64,000 nucleotides of DNA from Trichobilharzia szidati (taxonomy: Eukaryota; Platyhelminthes; Trematoda; Strigeidida; Schistosomatidae): assembly GCA_944472155.2 (NCBI GenBank), contig OX235271.1, forward strand, positions 80,026,256 through 80,090,255. Reading direction: 5' to 3'. The notes under the pieces were generated by a model. The model did no database searches, was not told the DNA's origin, and was given only the letters and a program-made list of their open reading frames with translations. A program made the position numbers and the translations under genes. This document shows positions 48,601 to 57,600 of this stretch, in pieces. The number at the start of each line of letters is the position of its first letter. Positions within the stretch are counted from its first letter, which is position 1.

Positions 48601-51600
48601 TGTAGGATTACTAATGATGCTTGTACTTGTCTGTGTGTTGTTAACCTTTAAGAGGTATACTGAAATGCCATATTAATTGTGTTTTGACCTTATCTATGAA
48701 ATATTTTCTTTTGAAAAGTAGAATCTATCAAACAGCCTGTGAAATGACCGACAGTAGTAGTAGTATAAACCTTTATTTATTCATTTTGTTTTGCTTAGAA
48801 AATAAATGTCTACCATGTGACCTCATTTTGATAGCATTATCTAATAATATGCTTAAACTGCATAATTCTTCAAATGCGTGCAGAAAAGAGGCTGAATTAA
48901 ATGTAATATAAGATTGTATGTGTGGAGCTTATGCATATATCTATATATATTATAAAACATGAATTTGTTTATCTCGAAGAAAGTAACTTGAAACTCTTAT
49001 TAAGGCGTATTTTGAAACTCAAATCATATTATTTTCTCTAAATGTGCAGATAAAAGTGCGCAAATTTGTCCATGCATGCAAGTATGTATATATATATATA
49101 TATAACAACATATAAATAATATTTGCTTAACTCGATTTAGTTTCCCGAGAGTTAATCTGTAGGCCCCTAAGTTGGTTTCAGGTTTGATAATGGATTGACA
49201 TTAGTTAAAGAACTACTGATAATCAAGGATTACTAGACAGATATTTAGCCATGTTAGCTATGTTGGATTGTAAAATAAAACGAATAGAAGAAGGTAAACT
49301 GCACACTAGCGTTTATAAAAAATCAACGCATTCAGTTAATAGATATTTAGACTTTAATTCATCTCATCCCTTAACTGTTAAGGCAGGCTTAGTTAAGTGT
49401 TTAACAAACCGAGCAGTAGCTCTAAGTAGCACAAGAAAAGACCTAAATGATGAAATAAAACAGATAGAAGAGGCGTTGGTGTTGAATAACTATCCTATAA
49501 AATTCATTAGGAAGATCGAAAAAGGCCAAAAGCAAATTAAAAATAATTGTGAAACTAGTAATGATAACATAAATAAGAGAGAATATAAGTCATCTGCTGT
49601 TATACCATATAAGGAGGGGACATCTGAGACCCTGCGTGGTGGGATTCTAAATAAAGCAGGAATCAGCGTGGCATTCAAACCTACAAACTCACTCAGAGAG
49701 AAGCTCTGTAGGCTAAAAGACCCGGTGGACCCAATTAAACAAAATAATATAATTTACAAAATACCTTGCAATGACTGTGAGGTCAACTACATAGGTCAAA
49801 CTAGTAGATCGGGGTAGTCAGATTGTCGGAACATAAGAATTTAGCTAAGGTAAGAATGGTTGACCCCGAGAAGATGAGTAATTTAGAAAAAAGCTCAGCA
49901 ATTGCACTACATGCATTGACACAAAACCACACAATAGGGTGTGAGAGGGTTAAGATTCTAAGGAGTAATCTATGTAGGTGGAGAGAGAGATTGATTACTG
50001 AATCCTGGTTCATTGAGTCTACACCCAACACATGCAACAGAAATGACTCAATGCAAATACCAGAAATATGGAAGATATTAATACCACCAGTCAAATCAGA
50101 GGAGGATGATAAATAATCTTGAAATTCTCTTTCAATTCAAGCACATCACAACATTCTAACAAGTTACTTATTATGACTATAAAAAAACACTCATCTTATT
50201 TCCCATCTGATTGTAATTGATTAATAACGCTCGTATTATTATTTCTGAATGTACATTATCTCATATTGATTTCTACTCAAACATCTAATCGATTCCACAC
50301 ATGTATATAAATGAAGGGAAAATGTTGTGTGAGTAACTTGATATGATTATGAGCAATAATTTGTGCTCGAAACGTCATCAGTTAATATTACTGTGTAACA
50401 CAGTGTGATTTTATCAAAATGAAATCTTATCCATAATGGAGTTATACTCTACCACAGTGCCCAAGTTTTATACTTATATCAATAACAGATATTTCATCCT
50501 AATTTGAGACGCTTCAGAAGTGCTCACCTACCAGGGTTCGAACTCAGGAACTTCAGGTTAAGAAACCAAGCTTGTTGACCATTCAGCCACCTGAATTAGA
50601 ATCCAGTGGTCCATGAATTCTAACTTCTGTCAATTCACTGCTTTTGCCTAACCATCAGCCAATATCATTGGCAACTAGTTGTCCTCACACGCGAATTGGT
50701 GCGTCTCAATGGTCACGACTTCTCACTGAAACTCCAGGCAACTTTGTTCGCTGACTGATTAGAATGAAATGTTAAGCTTTTGTCGATATATATCGGTTCT
50801 TAGTATGGACACTTCGAAGATTTACTCGGTGTTCTGTTATTTAGTGGTGGATGGTGACTGGCAGCAGAATTGAAGTGGTTTAGTGGATAACGCTCTCGCG
50901 TTTGAAGCGATAAGTTCTGGGTTTCGATCTCAGTAGTAAAATCATCACTTGCTGGGAACTGCAGGTGAATTCAGATGATGAGTCCTGAATAAGACGATTT
51001 TCACTCTTAGATAATGTTATAGGATAAATCTGAATAACACCAAGAGCAGTAACCAATTCCTGTTTTATTAAATTTCCTTTCAAAATTTGCAAACATATTG
51101 TTTGATACTGACTAGAAACGTAGTCAATTATCAATCACACAAATTAGTTTAATTATCCTCTTATTTTCTGTGAATGCTTTAGACATTGCGATAAAACAAT
51201 AATTCCACATTAGATTAGTGTGTTTTTGCTCAAAACAACGTACAGTTATTAATACTGCATTACTGTATCACTCCTATGTCAAATATATGCATCTAATATA
51301 GAATGCTTTACTTAAGTTTCTAGAGCACATGACACTAGGTTTATCATTATTTTCCAATCCAGTAGTTAAAAAAAAAACTAACTTTGAGTAGGTTTTCGAC
51401 AAGTGAAGTGAAAGTTACTCATAATGTATCTATGTGTGCCCTCAAAAAAACCACACACCAGCCAACGGAAGTGCAAAAGAAAAATCATGGCAATAATTCA
51501 ACCAACATATAGATGAATGATAGACATGCGTCGTAATTCACAGCATGACCATATCTATCCTAATTTATACAAGTAATACCTGCAAATAAAATTAGAAATG

Positions 51601-54600
51601 AAAATCAGCAAAAGTTTTTTTTATGGAAAAAAGTGATTTAAAAGGAAGTGAAACAACTAAATACTGCTTCTATAAATAAATCTTTCGTTTTGTTTGGTAC
51701 TTGTAGATAGGTTAATGGGTATAGTAGGACAGTTCAAATGTGAGTTGCAAAAAAAATCCACATATCCTCCTTCTCATATTTATTATTTTGACCAAATTTC
51801 TCAATAAAAACATATCAGTACTCTGGCTATGTCATCTAAGCCTATGACAGCAGTACTAATATGCTGATTACTGTCGCAATCGAATGTTGCCAGAGAACGG
51901 AATCGTGCTGACTGCCATTATTACAAGCTGCTTTTAAGTCTTTCAGCTGAGTTATCTGCACCTTAAATCTAAATTTTTTGGGAGCCTACTAGTTCACGCT
52001 GTTATTTTCGCATAAGATTGAGAAGTTCAAGTAGTGACTCAGTGTTGATAATACTTAATCAATATTCTCTAGAAATCTCTCCTCACTACACTTCACTTTT
52101 TCTCATTTATCTTTGGCATATTTGTTTTGTGGTAATCAGTTTTCTTCTCTACAATAGTTATATTCTTCGACACTTAGTTGACTGTACTCAGGGCTAAGGA
52201 TTTTGAGCACATTTTGCATGTTTACAGAATAACTGACAACTATATTTCATTTCGTAAGGATTCGGCACAATTTCAGTGGAGATTTCTTACACCAGACAAC
52301 ATCAGTTAGACATCACTGAAGACAAAGGAAAACTACACAACTGTTTCGTCCTAGTCTGAAACTCTTCAGCGTTGCCCATACATAACCCCGGAAGTTATTC
52401 CAGATCACTACGGAAAGTACCATCTAAATATCAATTCCAATCCCGTAGATAACTACTAGATGGATTTTCTGAATCCTGTAATGAGAGATAGTCATCAGCG
52501 TGGCTCATCGAAGGCACTCATTGAGGGTAGTGCTATACCATGAAATGACAAAGCTGAAATTTAGGGATCATTAAACTCCGGACAAAGTTGCTGAGTGGTC
52601 AACAAGACTGGCCTTGTAACTTTAAAGTCCTGGTTTCGATCCCCAGCGGAAAGCGTTGGCGTGCACTGTTGAAGAGTCCCAAAATGGGATGAAACGGCTG
52701 TGTCCTCAGTTTTCAGTGATCTCTTTAAGTGATGCTAGTTCGTGACGAAATTTATAATGAAATTATATTTGAAATAAATTTCCTAATATCTTTTCAAAAG
52801 AAGTTTTCACACAGTTATTCCCTTGTAAATCTATTCCATTACATCACTACTTCTTAATAACGAAAAATGAACATCCTATGAATTAGTGCTTGCACAGATG
52901 AAATCAGTATCGTGAAAATTTTCCCGCACTTTACAAATATTATTTTTCTCATGAAACTATGGTTACAATAATGCTTAATTTAAAATATTCTCATAAGGTT
53001 TGTCGATATGATAATATGTTTTTTGTTGTTGTAATTTACAGTTTCCGTTTATATTTTAAATAGCTTATACCTTTATTTTCTGCTGATTTGCACATTTCAT
53101 GCTTTAACTGATTATATATTAGTTTCACTTAAGAGAAGAACTCATACAATTGCATTATTCAAGATAAATTTTTAGTGGGCTTTCACTAGCATATTTCCTG
53201 AAGAGTCTTAAGACGAAACATCACAAAAATATTAACAGAAGTTAACAAAAGGGAAGAGCCCCTTTTTGGCGAATTCATTCACATAGCTGTACAATAGCAT
53301 TTATATCCAACATTTTACTGAGGCACATGTAATGTATTACTGGAAGCTGTTCGTCTGCCATCGTGGCAAAACAGATCAGAATGACTGAGAAGATTTAAGA
53401 CTCAGATTTCTGACTGTCGCATAGTTGCGTTCTATTGGCTGGTTAGTTTAATTGAGAGGCATTCATTTTCTCCCTGGATAACACCTTCACAGCTTACTTC
53501 ATTTAAAGAGTTTCACAATTTATTTGAAGCAGGATGCCGACTTCGTCTTATTTGGGACTCATCATCCAGGTGTAACTGCATTCCCCACTGGGTGATGGTG
53601 TCCCCGCTGAAACTCGAACCTTGTACCAATCGTCTAACACATCACTGGACCACTTTGGCAATGAGAGTTACCTCTTGTGTAGCTGAATGAAATATACTCC
53701 CTGGATATCACTGCTAGCCACCTTCCTTCGAAATACTTCAAGTAAATCCTCAGATATCTTCGAAGGGTCAATATGACGAGCCAACATGTGAACAGATACT
53801 GAACATTTCTGTCCAATAAACCAATGGAAAAATCAAAATTGACCTGAACAAAGTTTCACAACTTGTCACTTTATAAAATTGCTTCTATAATATGCTCAAA
53901 TAAAACATGTAATCCGCTTTATGCAATTATCTTTATCCTTTTAATTACTATTTTTCAGACGTTAACCCATCTACGTTTTGTGTCACATATAGTTGTGGGC
54001 ATTTTAATCGGTCTTTTATATTTTCGTATTGGAAATTTGGGTTATGAAGTTATTAGTAATGCAGCATTTGTTTTCTTCACACTATTATTTCTTATGTTTG
54101 CTGCTTTAATGCCAACGGTGATGACATGTAAGTTATTGTATATAGGTAAATTATTATTTTTGCTTTTCATTATACTTTGAAGAAATAATTATGGTGAATT
54201 CTGTCTAATTTAATCAGACTGTAAAATTTATACTCTCTTTCTCTCTGTTGCTTCTTGTCTGACTGATAAATGGATAGTCAATAGCACTGTGGTGTAGATT
54301 TTTACTGGTGAACGACAAAGATTCCCCACAGTTGCACACAATAAATCCACCTTTAAGAATTGAGGGGGTTAGTATATGTGCGCTTTGGATCGATCCGGAT
54401 CTTTAGCGTTCGCTAATGTCGTCCGTCACATCGTCTTCTTATATGAAGCTTTGATTCAGTGTTTTCATGGATTGCTCTTTATCTCCAATGTTGTATATCT
54501 TCAAATTGTTCTCCTATCATGTCGTTTTTGTTCTACTGAAGTGTATCTAGTAGTATGTTCTTCAGTGATATCCAGTGTTGTCCCCTCTCTTAATGCTTTG

Positions 54601-57600
54601 AGTGGGACCATCTGATTGAAAATATTGCGGAAGCGATAACATACTTGTGATCGTGTATCCATAACAGTACTCCTGAAACCACTCAGCTGTGAACTGAAGG
54701 CCATTAGATATATAAGCACCTTTTGAAGTTGTGACTTTTCAATCTTTCTAGGGAGAAGTAAAGTTAGTTATGCTGCAAAACTTGTGAATAACTTGGAAAC
54801 GCAATAAATGAGGTAAACGGCAAAATAGAACTTTTAAATTGTAGAAATGTTGACCACACGTCTGTCTTTTCAATAAAGCGTGTGGGCTTGTTGTGGTAAA
54901 TTTCAAACGCTATCGTTAAGTTCGAGTAGTGAATACACACTTGTTTTGATGGATTTCGATTTGCCATGTAGCTGACTTTAAAAGAACATTCTGATGAGTT
55001 GGCAATATACTTCAGCGCCTATCCAGTGGCGAGTTTACAATATCCTCTCAAAAATCAGTCAAGATAGTTTTTGAGGATTCATTTGAAAAGAACGATGTAT
55101 AACTTATATCCTAGAAGCATTCGAATTTAGAAACGCAAACGGAGACGGTTCATAGTGGTAGTTTTTCTTGTTTCATACGCCAACCAATTGATCGCTAATC
55201 AAAGACTGAAACTGAACAGGAAAGGAGATTACCAGCAATGATATACATAGCAGATTTTAGCATAGTTGCGTTCTCTAAGTTGGATGGCTTAGGTGCGAAG
55301 CTTTCATTGAATGCGCTGAAGATGTTGACTCGTAAGACAATGAAAGCTTTGCACCTAAACTATACAGCTCAGAGGATAAAATGGGCCAATGTCATCCACC
55401 TTGGCTAAAAATCTTCCACATTATATCTACACAGCAGATGTTTATGTGTTTACTTCTGGATGAATTCCTTTAGAGCTGTGTCTGTTATCTCTTCGTGTTC
55501 ATAGACTTCATAGAGCCTAAAGTACTCTAGAAAGTGCTCATCAAATTAAGTTGTCATTTAGGCTTCACTGAACTGATTTTATTTTTTCATTATGTTTTAA
55601 TAGCGCAAAGGTAGGAAAATTTTACTGGTTTATTGAAAGTTGAGCCAAAACCAGCACAGTTTGTTTAATGGAATATATGAAGGCTGGTTTCTCCTTTCTC
55701 ACAGTAAAGAGAATAATCAAGGCGCAATTAAAACAAAGAAATGTTTCCTTTAATCAGAAATTGTTTCTAAACTGAATTTTTAATTTTTGCCTAGATTTGA
55801 TTCACTTTAAGGTGGATCAGCACCTTAAAACTCCTTGGAGGATGTCCTAATTTGGCCGTGTCTAAAAGTTCTCAGCTACGAACGCATGTTATCCTGCAAA
55901 TCAAATTTCATTGCCTAGGATTAGAAAATATGTTGAGTAGAGTAATGCAGATAACGTATTATAATGTACTGTATTCAGGAAGTAAAACTTTATGTATTTT
56001 GGGAGAATAAACTACGGGAAACCGCTCATACTCTCAGTTTCCCATTGAAACACCACAATTTTCTTTGGGAACCAAAAATATTGTAACCATAATATGTGAT
56101 CTACTTGATACCATGAAGGGCAAGTAGGAAAGCAAGCATAGTTGCATAAAATGAATAGTGAACTATGAAAACCTTCATTTATGAGAAGGCTTATGGCAAC
56201 TAGTTCATGATGAATAGCCTTTGTGGACAATCGCTCCTAAATTCCTAGAACTGCATCTTTAAATGTTCTTAGTTTACTTATGTTTCCTTTATCAGTGATT
56301 CATGCCACAGCCTATCAAAATTTCCTGCAACATTAATTTATGCTACACGACGAAATAAATTTTTAATCGCATTGTATTCTCAGTTACCATGTGTATTTTA
56401 TTGTTTGGCAAAGGTAAATTGTCACAGATTCGGATGCTTCGTGTGGAGATTTATGATTCTTTAACGATTCACTCTGGTCAGTTACATATTATATTTAAGA
56501 TTCTCATGGTAAATTCTCATGGTAAAATGTTTAACAACACGGATTATTCTAAACATTGTCTATGAGCGCATAAGTTATCCCTTTACTTCCGAGCTGAGGA
56601 CATACCATCCCTCCTTACTTTTGAGCTTTTTAAGCAGGACTATGGTCACTATAGAATATTATAATTAGCCATCACAGTGAGTGAATTAGTTGCTAATTTA
56701 ATTCAACCAAACCTATTTTTTCGTTTCTTTTTCAGTTCCTCTTGAAATATCTATATTCTTCCGTGAACATTTAAACTCATGGTATAGTTTAAAAGCTTAT
56801 TATTTAGCGAAATCATTAGCTGATGTACCATTCCAAGTATGTTTTAAATCCTTTATTATATCAATTTTATTATCCATTATTGTTATTGCTTCCCTTTTCG
56901 ATAGATGTTACATAATTCCATCTAGTTCATACATGGTCGGCACACCTCGATAACACGTTTTCCAGAACTTCAGCTGTAATCTAGAAATCCACTGTCATCT
57001 TTGAATAGTCCTGTGTATCAAGTGCTGACAACATTATTAATCTTATGATACACGCAAACGATTTTGTTGATTGTTTACTGTGCTCTGAAACATGATAATT
57101 GTCATTACTCTTTCTGTTCACTGACTGACTGACTCTGAATCGTCAGATTATATACATACAGAAGCATATGATACAGTATTGCATCGAGATTTTTATTTTT
57201 TATCAGGAATGTTAAGTTTCTTTGGTGATATTCCCAGAATTCATCGAACTGATTGTTTATATTATGACATCTTATTTATTATTCACAGATACACCATATA
57301 TAGGACATAAACACAAAATACTGTTATGTATCAGCTGTAATACTTTATTGATGAATGTGGAATTACTGAATCATATCAGTCAATGAGAAAGCGGTTTACT
57401 TCCCACATATTATGCAACAGCAGGCCTTATCGATATCAGATATGCAGTGGATCAAATCAAACGAAAAATGTCGATGATAGTTGTACCGTATTAAAAATTT
57501 ATGATGTAGAATTCGCTAGTTAAAAAGCTGTCAGATAAGGTATAACAATACCTACTTATGAAATAATAATATGTTAATTTCAGAGATATTTTAGTAAAAC

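Noticed and set aside
50336..50385. Hammerhead ribozyme in the Penelope-like 3' end
   Set aside because: GAGCA/TGCTC followed by GAAACGTC resembles stem II and the 3' core, and Penelope-like elements are known to carry hammerheads, but the required CUGANGA strand is not present here or in the copies near 22990, 37160 and 37800.
54376..54615. 79-codon ORF as an extra ABCG membrane exon
   Set aside because: It is not similar to any ABCG helix and lies between exons 9 and 10, which already join in phase.
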